A stretch of 39,222 bases of DNA from Terriglobia bacterium. Lineage in GTDB: Bacteria; Acidobacteriota; Terriglobia; Terriglobales; Acidobacteriaceae. The notes below the pieces were generated by a model, which searched no databases, had not been told where the DNA came from, and was given only the letters and a program-made list of their open reading frames with translations. Shown here in pieces: positions 15,816-23,889 of the stretch (within the stretch, counting starts at the first letter, position 1; the number at the start of each line of letters is the position of its first letter). Where the stretch lies: the NCBI GenBank assembly GCA_020073215.1, contig JAIQFO010000045.1, forward strand, positions 1-39,222. The letters are read 5' to 3'. A program made the translations under genes and the position numbers.

Positions 15816-15846
15816 CAGTTGCCAGTTGCCAGCGGCCAGTTGCAAG
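15816..15846. repeat. Tandem CAGTTGC(C)-type repeat between metallopeptidase and ATP-grasp genes
   Basis: CAGTTGCCAGTTGCCAGCGG then CCAGTTGCAAG is a run of short CAGTTGC units, similar in style to the CAGTTCTCAG arrays at 23164 and 26128. It lies in the 63-base gap of a likely operon. Confidence 0.6.
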
Positions 15847-15861
15847 TAGTTTCTTCCGCGG

Positions 15862-16932
15862 CTACGGCTGAATGAATTTTCCTTTCGTCACATAGGTCAT
15901 CACCAGCGCGGTGGCATAGGCCGTGACTTCGGCCAGATGTTCCGCGCTGCGCGTTTTGTCGGCGCGCAAGTCTAGTTCGCCCGCGCGCTTTTCGATCGTG
16001 TCCATCAACGTTTTGACCAGCGGACGCTGGGCCCCCGTCCACTGCGCCACTTTGTCGATCACCGCCTTGCGATGCTGGTGCAGAAATTCGTGCGCCGGCA
16101 GCGCCGTCTTCCTGCGCTTGGATACGGGAAAGATGTCGCGCAAATCCGTATCGGGCGTGAGCTCGGTGACCGCAACTTCGTCCCGCCCATTCTGGTGCCC
16201 ATCCCGGTGATAGAACTCCGCCACGGTCGTCTCCATGTCATCGACCGTGATGTCGGCCTGCCCGCGCCGCCGTAGCGGGTCGGTCTTCCCCAATTTGCGC
16301 GCTAGCCGGTTCAGGTAGCGCAACTTCTCCATCGCGCCCCAGCCGCGATAGCGTTTGCGCCAATTCGAGCGCGGGGTCAGCCACACCGCGAAGGTCTCGG
16401 CAAAATCTTCATCGGGATGCTTCTGCGCATACCATCCCGGCAGATGCCGCACATAGTCGCGCGAGAACGGCGCGGGGCGGTAAATGTCGTGATAGGGACG
16501 GCGGAACGGCCCAAAAATCTTTTTCCACTCGACCGAATTGTGCAGCTTGTACGCATAGGTGAACGCGTGTCCTGCCTCATGCCGCAGGTACATCATGATT
16601 TCTCGTGCGTCTTCGAGGTCATGCGTTTCTTCTTCCAGCTGCGCCAGTGCCGCATTCGCCAGGTAAAACGGAATCCCGATGATCGGCTCGCCCGACGGGC
16701 ATCCCCACTCGTCGGTCAAGTAACAGGCCGGACGAAATTTAGTCAGCCCCTTGGCCTCCAGTTCGCGATAGAGCTGGTCGACGAAGCGCTCCACCGGCGA
16801 TGCTTCGAGCTTAAGGCCCAGTTCACGAATTGGGCGACTCAGAAGATCCTGGTACGCGGCGGGTTCAGGTTTTGCAATTACGATGTTATGCACAAATGCT
16901 CGCTTACAAATAGTCTGCAACTGCGCGGGCAC
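15862..16932 (-). CDS. Putative zinc-binding metallopeptidase (HEAGH)
   Basis: A 356-aa protein with the zinc-binding motif MMYLRHEAGHAFTYAYKL (HEAGH at 118-122) and a downstream FAETFAVWLTP whose Glu (about 179) is a likely third ligand. It fits the uncharacterised bacterial 'putative zinc-binding metallopeptidase' group. No signal peptide is visible, so a cytoplasmic enzyme is likely. The conserved stretch ACYLTDEWGCPSGEPIIGIP precedes the active site. The C-terminal third is helical and basic. The start is uncertain: GTG at 16932 opens the frame, and another GTG 13 codons later, before HNIVIAKPEP, is equally plausible. Neither has a ribosome site. The ATP-grasp gene follows, suggesting a joint pathway. 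Confidence 0.8.
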   Translation of the reverse strand: MPAQLQTICKRAFVHNIVIAKPEPAAYQDLLSRPIRELGLKLEASPVERFVDQLYRELEAKGLTKFRPACYLTDEWGCPSGEPIIGIPFYLANAALAQLEEETHDLEDAREIMMYLRHEAGHAFTYAYKLHNSVEWKKIFGPFRRPYHDIYRPAPFSRDYVRHLPGWYAQKHPDEDFAETFAVWLTPRSNWRKRYRGWGAMEKLRYLNRLARKLGKTDPLRRRGQADITVDDMETTVAEFYHRDGHQNGRDEVAVTELTPDTDLRDIFPVSKRRKTALPAHEFLHQHRKAVIDKVAQWTGAQRPLVKTLMDTIEKRAGELDLRADKTRSAEHLAEVTAYATALVMTYVTKGKFIQP

Positions 16933-17024
16933 ACACGGGGAGGGGCAGTGTCACTAGGGTAAACAATAGTCGAGACCGGGAGTAATTGGGAAGTGACTGG
17001 GGTAATGCGCTGAACTTGACGGGT

Positions 17025-18593
17025 TCATCCGAAGGGTAGAGGTTCTTGCTTTGCCGCAGCGTGTTCTGGAGCAATCGCTAGCGGCAATCCTTCAATGCCC
17101 AATTTCTTGCATTTCGTTGCCCACGCTTCTTTTGAGATGATGCCGTCCGAAATTTGGAGCATCAGCGTGTGCGGGTCCAGTTCTTCGTCTCCCTGATCGA
17201 GATGAAACTCCCCAGGGCTGGAATGCACCTTCCATCCGTTCTTGACCAACGCCAGTCCGAAGGCCGTGCTCAAAAGTGAGCGGGCACGTTCAACTCTCTG
17301 TTCCGGCGTCAAGAGCATGCCTTTCGGGTCGCGAATCTGCGATGCAATCTCTGGAACTTTTCCTGTCGATTCGGCAAGGTTCCCGGCTGTGATGCCCTGA
17401 AGAAGGGGAGCATATTCGCTGACAAAACTTGTCCACGACGGAATCAGCACCGCGGAACCTTGCTCTTCCCATGAGACACGCTTCAAAGCATTCTTCGGCA
17501 TTTCTGGATTCAGCGCTTCCAGAAACGCCAGCTCCGCAGCGCCTCCATCCTCAAGCAAACTCCAGGCGGATTGCGTGTCGTCCGGCTGAGATTGATTCGG
17601 CAGAGCCTCGGCTGCGGCGACACGATCACGCAGCGGCGGATGGCTATCGTAAGGCTCGGTTTTCCCCTCCCGCATCTCCTTTTCGATCGCCCTCTCTACT
17701 TGCTTCGCTATCGCAGGGGCGGATAGAAACTGCGCAAAGCCGCCCGCAATCGAGGGCAGAAATCCCGATTTGAGCATAGGGGCCACTTCCGTGTTCCAAT
17801 AAGCTGGCCAGGCAATGCTGGCCCCATGTACGATACGCAGGCCGCTCACCAACGGTTGCGGTCCGGCCACGATACAGGCCAGTTCATCGGCACGGAATTC
17901 CTGCCGCCGCGAAACAAAATTGATGGCGCGCAGAAACAATAACCAGTACCACTTGAGGATTCCGAACACTACCACATACAGGACCTGCATTAGCGCAACC
18001 CGCATCGCCTTTCCCACCGACCCCATGTTCTGAAAGGTTCGGATCATTGCCATCTGTGTCCGATGGAGCCAGGGGCCAAGCTTGGTGTCCCCGCCATAGT
18101 AATGCGCGAATTCGTGGGCCAGGATGGCGCGGAACTGTGAGATGTTCAGCGCGCCCAGCAGCGGCAACCCCAGCCCCATCACGCGGCGGCTGCCGAAGCC
18201 CATCAGACCTCCCCGATCTGCCACCCAGGCGTTGGGTTCGCCGATGAGATAAACCTCGCGTGGCAGTGGCTCCCGCAAGGCGTCCGCGATGCCGTCGAGC
18301 TCCGCGAATAGACGTCCATGAGAAACGCGCTCCAGCGGCAACCCAGGCGTGGCAAACTTGTCCCGCCGCGGTACCAGGGACCATAGCATCGATGCGGCGA
18401 CGATTACGCCAGCGACAAACAGCGCAAGCGTCTGGAAGTTAGCTACATTTGTGATGACCAGCCACGGCAGATACACGCAGGCGGTTGCCAGCAACAAAAT
18501 GAAGAGATAAGAAACCACGACCATCAGCATCGCTAGCGAGGCGAAGAAGGCCAGCGACCGGCGCGGAGGAATGACCGGGATAGAAGGCTGCAT
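17025..18593 (-). CDS. M48 family (HtpX/Ste24-like) membrane zinc metalloprotease
   Basis: A 522-aa integral-membrane peptidase. Two N-terminal hydrophobic hairpins (about 14-48 and 52-72) precede the catalytic region. The zinc motif is AILAHEFAHYYGGD (His160, Glu161, His164), and the third ligand is expected in SRRQEFRADELA. SHPPLRDRV further downstream is also typical of M48. A further hydrophobic region (VLYVVVFGILKWYWLLFL) lies between the zinc-ligand motifs. Homologues degrade damaged membrane proteins. The C-terminal 170 residues carry no domain I recognise. I chose the Met at 18593, not the longer reading from 18632. TATATT with an upstream TG (extended -10) ends nine bases before it, and the protein then begins directly before the first membrane segment. 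Confidence 0.88.
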   Translation of the reverse strand: MQPSIPVIPPRRSLAFFASLAMLMVVVSYLFILLLATACVYLPWLVITNVANFQTLALFVAGVIVAASMLWSLVPRRDKFATPGLPLERVSHGRLFAELDGIADALREPLPREVYLIGEPNAWVADRGGLMGFGSRRVMGLGLPLLGALNISQFRAILAHEFAHYYGGDTKLGPWLHRTQMAMIRTFQNMGSVGKAMRVALMQVLYVVVFGILKWYWLLFLRAINFVSRRQEFRADELACIVAGPQPLVSGLRIVHGASIAWPAYWNTEVAPMLKSGFLPSIAGGFAQFLSAPAIAKQVERAIEKEMREGKTEPYDSHPPLRDRVAAAEALPNQSQPDDTQSAWSLLEDGGAAELAFLEALNPEMPKNALKRVSWEEQGSAVLIPSWTSFVSEYAPLLQGITAGNLAESTGKVPEIASQIRDPKGMLLTPEQRVERARSLLSTAFGLALVKNGWKVHSSPGEFHLDQGDEELDPHTLMLQISDGIISKEAWATKCKKLGIEGLPLAIAPEHAAAKQEPLPFG

Positions 18594-18602
18594 AAAGATG
18601 TG

Positions 18603-18608
18603 AATATA
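18603..18608 (-). promoter_or_regulatory. Candidate extended -10 (TGGTATATT) of the M48 gene
   Basis: On the minus strand TGG-TATATT is followed by nine bases and the ATG at 18593. The TGn motif makes this one of the better -10 candidates in the window. The leader would be about two bases long. Confidence 0.45.
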
Positions 18609-18710
18609 CCAGTCGACGGGAGTTACTTCCACTAAGACTACTTAGGCTGCTTCCCAGAGTACGTAGCAGCGCGGGCGAGGCGGCACGCGGCACTTCCGGT
18701 CGCCAACACC

Positions 18711-18741
18711 GTGGGCGCGGGCAAGAGTGCCCGCGCCACAT
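18711..18741. repeat. Short palindromic repeat (GCGGGCAAGAGTGCCCGC type)
   Basis: GGCGCGGGCAAGAGTGCCCG then CGCCACAT holds the perfect inverted repeat GCGGGCA..TGCCCGC around AGAG. It lies between the DUF4382 gene end and the M48 start. Relatives are at 4589-4610, 11624-11650 and 37700-37728. Confidence 0.65.
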
Positions 18742-18770
18742 AGCGGCGTGCAGGACTTCCACAAACGTAG

Positions 18771-20168
18771 TTACTGGCAACTCGTAAACTTCAAAGTTGC
18801 CGCCGTGAAGCTGTTTCCCGCGGTAACCGCGAGTGGGCTCGTTTGCAGGTCCGAGGGACTGCAATCGAGAGTGCTGCTCGAGCCCGGCGCGAACGCGACT
18901 GCGTCCACGGTGTAGTTGACTGCGCCGCTTGCCGGAGGCCCGGGCGTCTGGTTGCCGCTGGTGCTGAACGCGCCCACGCTCGGGTTCGACGCCGGCACGG
19001 AAAGCGTGTAGCTTGCGCAGTCGGTGTTTGTGGGACACGTGCCGGTGACTGTGGTCAGCGTCGCGGTTGCGGCCGACTGTTGCGCCAGCGGGGTGGTGAT
19101 CATCACGGTGGCACTATTTTCGGTGATCGGTTGAAGAGCGGAAAGCTGCAGGTCTGCCGCGGTGGCCGCGCTCCCCGTGGTAGTTGTGATCTGGCCGGTG
19201 ATGGAGGCCGGAGCCCCAGCTGTGGTCATCGGAATGTGGCCTAGACCATTGCCGGACTGCACGCCGGTGATCACAGTTGCGGCATAGGCCGTGCCCGCGC
19301 CGTTGATCGCCGAGATCACGACATCAAACGTTCCCGAGGGTGCCGGGCAGAAGACGAAGTTCCCGTTTGCATCCGTGACCGTTTCCATGATCACACGGTC
19401 CACGCCGGTGCCGTCGTTCTGCTCGAGGGCCACGACGGTATTTCCTCCGACGATAGCGGCTCCTGCGCTATCCACGACCGTGCCTTGAATCGACGCGGAA
19501 GTCAGACTGGCTTCGGCGCCATGCAACACTGGCTTCAGGCGGTACATACCATTGCCTTGCGTGACGATGGAGGCACAGGCGTTGAAATCGATGTTCAAGT
19601 CTTTGACATCGCCCGCTGCCACCTGGAATTTCCCGCCCGCAATTTGGCCGGAAGGAATCTTGATGCCAGTCTGAGACTCGGACGAGAGCTGGAGTGCGAA
19701 AGGCGTGTTGCTGGGATCGCTGGTCAGCATCACGCAATTGACAGCGACCCCGCACTGGTTCCCCGCGACCGTGGTGCCATTGGCGGCGAGGAACACACGA
19801 ATCTGCTGATAGGTGCCCGGCTGAATTTCCGTGTTAGAGCCTAACGTTGCCAGGAAGCACTGGTTGTTGGCCGCCTCCAGCAAATCCACTTGTTTCGGAT
19901 TGCTCTTCAACGACGGCGTCAGGTCAACCCAGCCCGCATCGCTGGGCGCGGCGTCTGCGCTCTGGTGGATTTCGACGTCGGTGATGGTCACATAAACGTG
20001 GCTGAACGGGCCTTGCGGAGCGCCACACGGGGCTGGGTCGCTCACACTGGTGGAGATACTTGCCATTGAATTGGAGCTTCCACTGCTGCTTCCGCCTCCG
20101 CAACTCACCACAAAGAGAGCGGCGGCTACAGCAGCCAGTACAAAGCAAACGTAAACGGCGCGGCGCAT
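18771..20168 (-). CDS. DUF4382 lipoprotein with carboxypeptidase-regulatory-like repeat
   Basis: A 465-aa lipoprotein: MRRAVYVCFVLAAVAAALFV leads to a lipobox-like VVSCGGG and a Ser/Gly linker. The first domain (about 36-215) has HVYVTITDVEIHQSADAAPS and the pattern PGTYQQIRVFL..N, typical of DUF4382, a beta-rich cell-surface domain of unknown role. A second beta-sandwich domain (about 225-300) looks like a carboxypeptidase regulatory-like fold (IQGTVVDSAGAAIVGGNTVV..TDANGNFVF). The tail is low in charge and Ser/Thr/Ala-rich. GGAGG lies about ten bases before the ATG. Two 16-base direct repeats lie 32-68 bases upstream and may be a control site. It should be anchored at the outer or inner membrane facing the periplasm. 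Confidence 0.85.
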   Translation of the reverse strand: MRRAVYVCFVLAAVAAALFVVSCGGGSSSGSSNSMASISTSVSDPAPCGAPQGPFSHVYVTITDVEIHQSADAAPSDAGWVDLTPSLKSNPKQVDLLEAANNQCFLATLGSNTEIQPGTYQQIRVFLAANGTTVAGNQCGVAVNCVMLTSDPSNTPFALQLSSESQTGIKIPSGQIAGGKFQVAAGDVKDLNIDFNACASIVTQGNGMYRLKPVLHGAEASLTSASIQGTVVDSAGAAIVGGNTVVALEQNDGTGVDRVIMETVTDANGNFVFCPAPSGTFDVVISAINGAGTAYAATVITGVQSGNGLGHIPMTTAGAPASITGQITTTTGSAATAADLQLSALQPITENSATVMITTPLAQQSAATATLTTVTGTCPTNTDCASYTLSVPASNPSVGAFSTSGNQTPGPPASGAVNYTVDAVAFAPGSSSTLDCSPSDLQTSPLAVTAGNSFTAATLKFTSCQ

Positions 20169-20514
20169 GGTATTAGGGTCCTCCCGAATGGAAATTTTGA
20201 TTTCATTTCATCAACTTTTAATTTCATTTCATCAACGAAGAGCGATGGCTCCGTCGGACAAATTGCGAGGGCTTGAGGGGGCGCAGCGGACGCGGCCCAC
20301 CACAGACCGAACGTAGCCATGCACGCGAGAGACCGCGGGGGATTACGTGAAACGGCTTGCTTATCAACGGATTACGGATTACAGGGCGCAGAGAAGTGAG
20401 CAGTTTTTACTCGTTGGGAACGTTTTTGCCATGTGCGGATTAGGCGAAACAGGCCGTCAGACGCCGGGTTTCGAGGTTCCCGGCCCGGCGTTGCCTGGCG
20501 CCCAAACGGCCAAA
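20169..20514. other. Intergenic region between gyrA 3' end and DUF4382 gene
   Basis: This 346-base gap holds the promoter region of the DUF4382 gene, including its direct repeat, and the sequence downstream of gyrA. GCCCGGCGTTGCCTGGCGCC and neighbouring strings are GC-rich, but I cannot define a clean terminator. GGATTACGGATTACAGG near 20370 is a short tandem. No gene is supported. Confidence 0.5.
20200..20236. repeat. 16-bp direct repeat with 21-bp period upstream of the DUF4382 gene
   Basis: ATTTCATTTCATCAAC occurs at 20200-20215 and again exactly at 20221-20236. A 21-bp step is two helical turns, as expected for a protein binding two sites on one face. It lies just upstream of the gene's start. 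Confidence 0.75.
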
Positions 20515-23157
20515 TTACTGCAGCAGTGTCCCATTCCCATTCGGCTCTTCCGGCGGAATGACCACCGCGGCAGCCACCCGATCTCCCGGTTCGACGTTCA
20601 GCAACCTTACGCCTTGGGCCGAGCGTCCCGATTCGCGGATGAATTTTGATTCGATGCGGATGATCTTGCCGTACTGGCTGATCAGCATCACCTCGGATTT
20701 CTCACTCACCTGCGAAATGCCGACAACTTTGCCGTTGCGCGCCGTGGTCTTGACGTTGATTACGCCTTTGCCGCCGCGATTGGTGAGGCGATACTCGTCG
20801 GCGGGAGTGCGCTTGCCGTATCCGTTCTCGGTGACGGAAAGAATGAGCGAGCCTTTTTCTGGAACTAAATCTGCGACCTCAGGTGCGACCTCGCCTTCTT
20901 TCGCTACCGCTTGAACCTCCGGCTTGAGCGTGGTGGCCATGCCGACGATGTAATCTTTTTCGGCAAGATTCATGCCGCGCACGCCGGTGGCGTTGCGTCC
21001 CATGGAGCGCACGTCGTTTTCGTCGAAGCGAATCGCCTGCCCGTCGTGCGAGGCGAGAAAGACGATCTGGTTGCCGTCGGTGAGCGAGGCTGCTACCAGT
21101 TCATCGCCCTCCTCGATGTTGATGGCGATGATGCCGCGCTGCATCACGTGCGAGAAGTCTTTCACTTCGGTCTTCTTCACCGTGCCATTGTGCGTGACAA
21201 AGAAAACATACCTGCCTTCTTCTTCCAGGTCGCGAACGGCGAGCATGGTGCGCACGGTTTCGCCCGGCTGCAGGCCGACCAGGTTGCCGACGTGCTTTCC
21301 TTTGCCGGCGGCGGCGATGTCGGGAATCTCATACACCTTCAGCCAGTACACGCGCCCGGTGTTGGTGAAGATCAGGATGTAGGCGTGGGTGGAGGCGATG
21401 AACAGATGCTCGACGAAATCTTCGTCGCGCGTCTTCATGCCAGTGCGCCCGGTGCCGCCGCGCCGCTGCATGCGGTAGGTCGAGATCGGAGTGCGCTTCA
21501 TATAGCCGGAATGGCTGACGGTAACCGCAACCTGCTCGTCGGCGATCAGGTCTTCGAGCATGATCTCGGCCGCTTCGTCTTCAATCTGCGTGCGGCGCGG
21601 GTCTCCGTAGAGCTTCTTGACCTCTTCGAGTTCTTTGATGATGACTTTGCGCAGCTTCGCCTCGGAAGCAAGAATCGATTCGTATTCGGCGATGGCTTCG
21701 CGTACCTGCTTCAACTCGTTGGAAATTTCGTCGATCGAGAGCTTGGTCAGGCGGTGCAGTTGCAGTTCGAGGATGGCGTCGGCCTGCTTCGCGGTGAACG
21801 GCTTGTCGGCGGCAAGCTTGGGAGCGCGTCCGGTGGTGTTGATGTCGATCTTCTTGCCGCCAAAGTACGCGACTAGATTCTCTCTCGCGTCGGCGCGGTT
21901 GGCGCTGCCCCGGATGATTGCGATCACGTTATCGAGGTGATCGAGCGCGGTCAGGTAGCCTTCCAAAATATGCTCGCGATCGCGCGCCTTGTTGAGCAAA
22001 TACAGAGTGCGCCGCCGCACCACATCGACGCGATGGTCGATGAAGTGTTTGATCGCCTGGATCAGCCCCAGCTCTTTCGGCTGGCCATTGACCACGGCCA
22101 GCAGAATCATGCTGAAGCCTTCCTGCATCGAGGTGTGCTTGAAAAGTTGATTGAGCACGATCTGCGGTTCGGCTCCGCGCTTGAGTTCGATCACGATGCG
22201 CATGCCGTCGCGATCGCTTTCGTCGCGAATGTCGGAGATGTCGTCGATGGTTTTGGCGTTGACGAGGTCGGCGATGCGCTCGATGAGGCGTGCCTTGTTC
22301 ACCTGGTACGGAATCTCGGTGACAATGATCGCCTGCTTTTCCTTGGTGATGTTCTCAATCGCGGCGCGGGCGCGCATCATGAAACGGCCGCGGCCAGTTC
22401 GGTAGGCCTCGAAGATTCCCGCACGGCCGTGAATGATCGCGGCGGTCGGGAAGTCTGGTCCCTGAACGAACTTGAGAATTTCCGGCAATTGCGCGCTGGG
22501 ATTATTCACCAGCGTGATGGTGGCATCGACAATCTCGGTCAAATTGTGCGGCGGAATCTTGGTGGCCATGCCGACGGCGATACCATCGGAGCCATTGACC
22601 AGCAAGTTGGGAAAACGCGCGGGCAAAACCGCGGGCTGCGTTTCCGTGCCGTCGTAGTTCGGGTAGAAGTCGACCGCTTCCTTGTCGAGGTCTTCCAGCA
22701 GCGCGGTAGAAACGCGCGTCAAACGAGCTTCGGTATAACGATCGGCCGCCGGAGGGTCGCCATCGACCGAGCCGAAGTTGCCCTGACCATCGACTAGCGG
22801 CGCGCGCATGGCGAAGGGCTGCGCGAGCCGTACCAACGCGTCGTAAACCGCGAGGTTGCCGTGCGGATGGTACTTGCCCATGACCTCGCCGACGATGCGG
22901 GCGCACTTGCGGGTGGCGCGTCCCGGAGCCAGGCCCATCTGCTGCATGGTGTACAAAATGCGGCGATGCACCGGCTTCAATCCGTCGCGGACGTCGGGCA
23001 AAGCGCGGCCAATAATCACCGACAACGAATAGTCGAGATACGACCGCTTCATCTCGTCTTCAACGTTGACAGGTTGAATGTTGAGGGCGCCCGGACCTTG
23101 TCCGTCGCCTCCAGGAGGAGGAGTTAAGGGGAGTTCGGGATTCTGATCGTCAGCCAT
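20515..23157 (-). CDS. gyrA: DNA gyrase subunit A
   Basis: An 880-aa type II topoisomerase subunit that cleaves and reseals DNA to introduce negative supercoils. The breakage-reunion domain has GRALPDVRDGLKPVHRRILY, the catalytic Tyr141 in RYTEARL, and GPDFPTAAIIHGRAGIFEAY. The C-terminal beta-pinwheel begins near VTVSHSGYMKRTPISTY and includes the GyrA box QRRGGTG, supporting gyrase rather than topoisomerase IV. In the quinolone-resistance region the text is KYHPHGNLAVYD, so Asn101-Leu102 stand where E. coli has Asp82-Ser83; Asp106 (E. coli Asp87) is kept. No Shine-Dalgarno precedes the ATG: a CAGTTCTCAG repeat abuts it. gyrB is not in the window. Confidence 0.96.
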   Translation of the reverse strand: MADDQNPELPLTPPPGGDGQGPGALNIQPVNVEDEMKRSYLDYSLSVIIGRALPDVRDGLKPVHRRILYTMQQMGLAPGRATRKCARIVGEVMGKYHPHGNLAVYDALVRLAQPFAMRAPLVDGQGNFGSVDGDPPAADRYTEARLTRVSTALLEDLDKEAVDFYPNYDGTETQPAVLPARFPNLLVNGSDGIAVGMATKIPPHNLTEIVDATITLVNNPSAQLPEILKFVQGPDFPTAAIIHGRAGIFEAYRTGRGRFMMRARAAIENITKEKQAIIVTEIPYQVNKARLIERIADLVNAKTIDDISDIRDESDRDGMRIVIELKRGAEPQIVLNQLFKHTSMQEGFSMILLAVVNGQPKELGLIQAIKHFIDHRVDVVRRRTLYLLNKARDREHILEGYLTALDHLDNVIAIIRGSANRADARENLVAYFGGKKIDINTTGRAPKLAADKPFTAKQADAILELQLHRLTKLSIDEISNELKQVREAIAEYESILASEAKLRKVIIKELEEVKKLYGDPRRTQIEDEAAEIMLEDLIADEQVAVTVSHSGYMKRTPISTYRMQRRGGTGRTGMKTRDEDFVEHLFIASTHAYILIFTNTGRVYWLKVYEIPDIAAAGKGKHVGNLVGLQPGETVRTMLAVRDLEEEGRYVFFVTHNGTVKKTEVKDFSHVMQRGIIAINIEEGDELVAASLTDGNQIVFLASHDGQAIRFDENDVRSMGRNATGVRGMNLAEKDYIVGMATTLKPEVQAVAKEGEVAPEVADLVPEKGSLILSVTENGYGKRTPADEYRLTNRGGKGVINVKTTARNGKVVGISQVSEKSEVMLISQYGKIIRIESKFIRESGRSAQGVRLLNVEPGDRVAAAVVIPPEEPNGNGTLLQ

Positions 23158-23163
23158 GAAAGT

Positions 23164-23181
23164 CAGTTCTCAGTTCTCAGT
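23164..23181. repeat. CAGTTCTCAG tandem next to the gyrA start codon
   Basis: CAGTTCTCAGTTCTCAGT lies 7-24 bases upstream of the gyrA ATG, where a ribosome-binding site would be expected. It is the same unit as in the inverted array at 26128-26211. Confidence 0.7.
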
Positions 23182-23208
23182 AAAGGCCTGCGTGAGCCCG
23201 CATAACCA

Positions 23209-23259
23209 GTGTGGGGACGGGCGCCTCGCCCGTCCAAGCGGAGCGAAGCTCCGCTCGCC
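23209..23259 (-). repeat. GC-rich palindromic element upstream of gyrA
   Basis: Read on the minus strand it gives GGCGAGCGGAGCTTCGCTCC, GCTTGGACGGGCGAGGCGCC and CGTCCCCACAC. It shares GCTTGGACGGGCGAGG and CGCCCGTCCCCACAC with the mutY copy. The first hairpin (GAGCGGAGC/GCTCCGCTC) is longer and different in sequence, but sits in the same place. Confidence 0.75.
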
Positions 23260-23444
23260 CTGCCTCGGCTAAAACACCGCTAAGTTATTGCATCTACAGG
23301 CATTATCTAGCCAGATTTACTCAATAATTATACCACGTTTGACGCGGTTTCGGACCGGCCTGACGGTGACGATTTTGGCTCTGCGCTAGAGTCCAGTAGC
23401 CGCATCGTTGTTTCTCATATTCGCATCTGAACAGGCACTCACCT

Positions 23445-23885
23445 ATGGCGGTGCTGATTGTACTGTTCGGCTCGTGGCTGCTTCTGAGAGGTGTCGGCGC
23501 GCTCGGGGTTAACGCACTCGCCACGTGGCATGACTCGGTGCGATATGCCCTCGCGGCCATGTTCGTTTTCACCGGCGTCGCGCACTTCAACAAGATGAGG
23601 CACGACTTGGCGCGCATGATCCCGTCCTACGTTCCGCGGCCGACGCTCATCGTCTACTGCACCGGCGTTTGCGAGTTTCTGGGCGCGGTAGGATTGCTGA
23701 TTCCGAGATTGCGCTCGCTTGCCGGAATCTGCCTCATCCTGCTGCTCATCGGAATGTTCACCGCGAACATCAACGCCGCCCTGAAGGGAGTGACACTGCG
23801 CGGCAAGCCCGTAACTCCGCTCTGGCTCCGGACACCGATGCAAATCCTGTTCGTCGCGCTGATATGGTGGGGCTCGAGGCCGTGA
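23445..23885 (+). CDS. DoxX family membrane protein
   Basis: A 146-aa protein with four hydrophobic segments. It begins MAVLIVLFGSWLLLRGVGAL. ALAAMFVFTGVAHFNKMRHD is the characteristic DoxX-like first conserved stretch. IPSYVPRPTLIVYCTGVCEF and GAVGLLIPRLRSLAGICLIL follow, ending in MQILFVALIWWGSRP. DoxX relatives are small membrane proteins of poorly defined redox or thiol-stress roles. The start lacks a clear Shine-Dalgarno, but no other Met fits. Its 3' end is separated by only four bases from the convergent metallophosphoesterase gene. Topology is clear; function is only a family label. Confidence 0.82.
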   Translation: MAVLIVLFGSWLLLRGVGALGVNALATWHDSVRYALAAMFVFTGVAHFNKMRHDLARMIPSYVPRPTLIVYCTGVCEFLGAVGLLIPRLRSLAGICLILLLIGMFTANINAALKGVTLRGKPVTPLWLRTPMQILFVALIWWGSRP

Positions 23886-23889
23886 CTGG

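Noticed and set aside
20911..22797. Two long plus-strand ORFs opposite gyrA
   Set aside because: GC-rich antisense frames of an unambiguous gyrA; composition rich in His, Asp and Val with no known domain.
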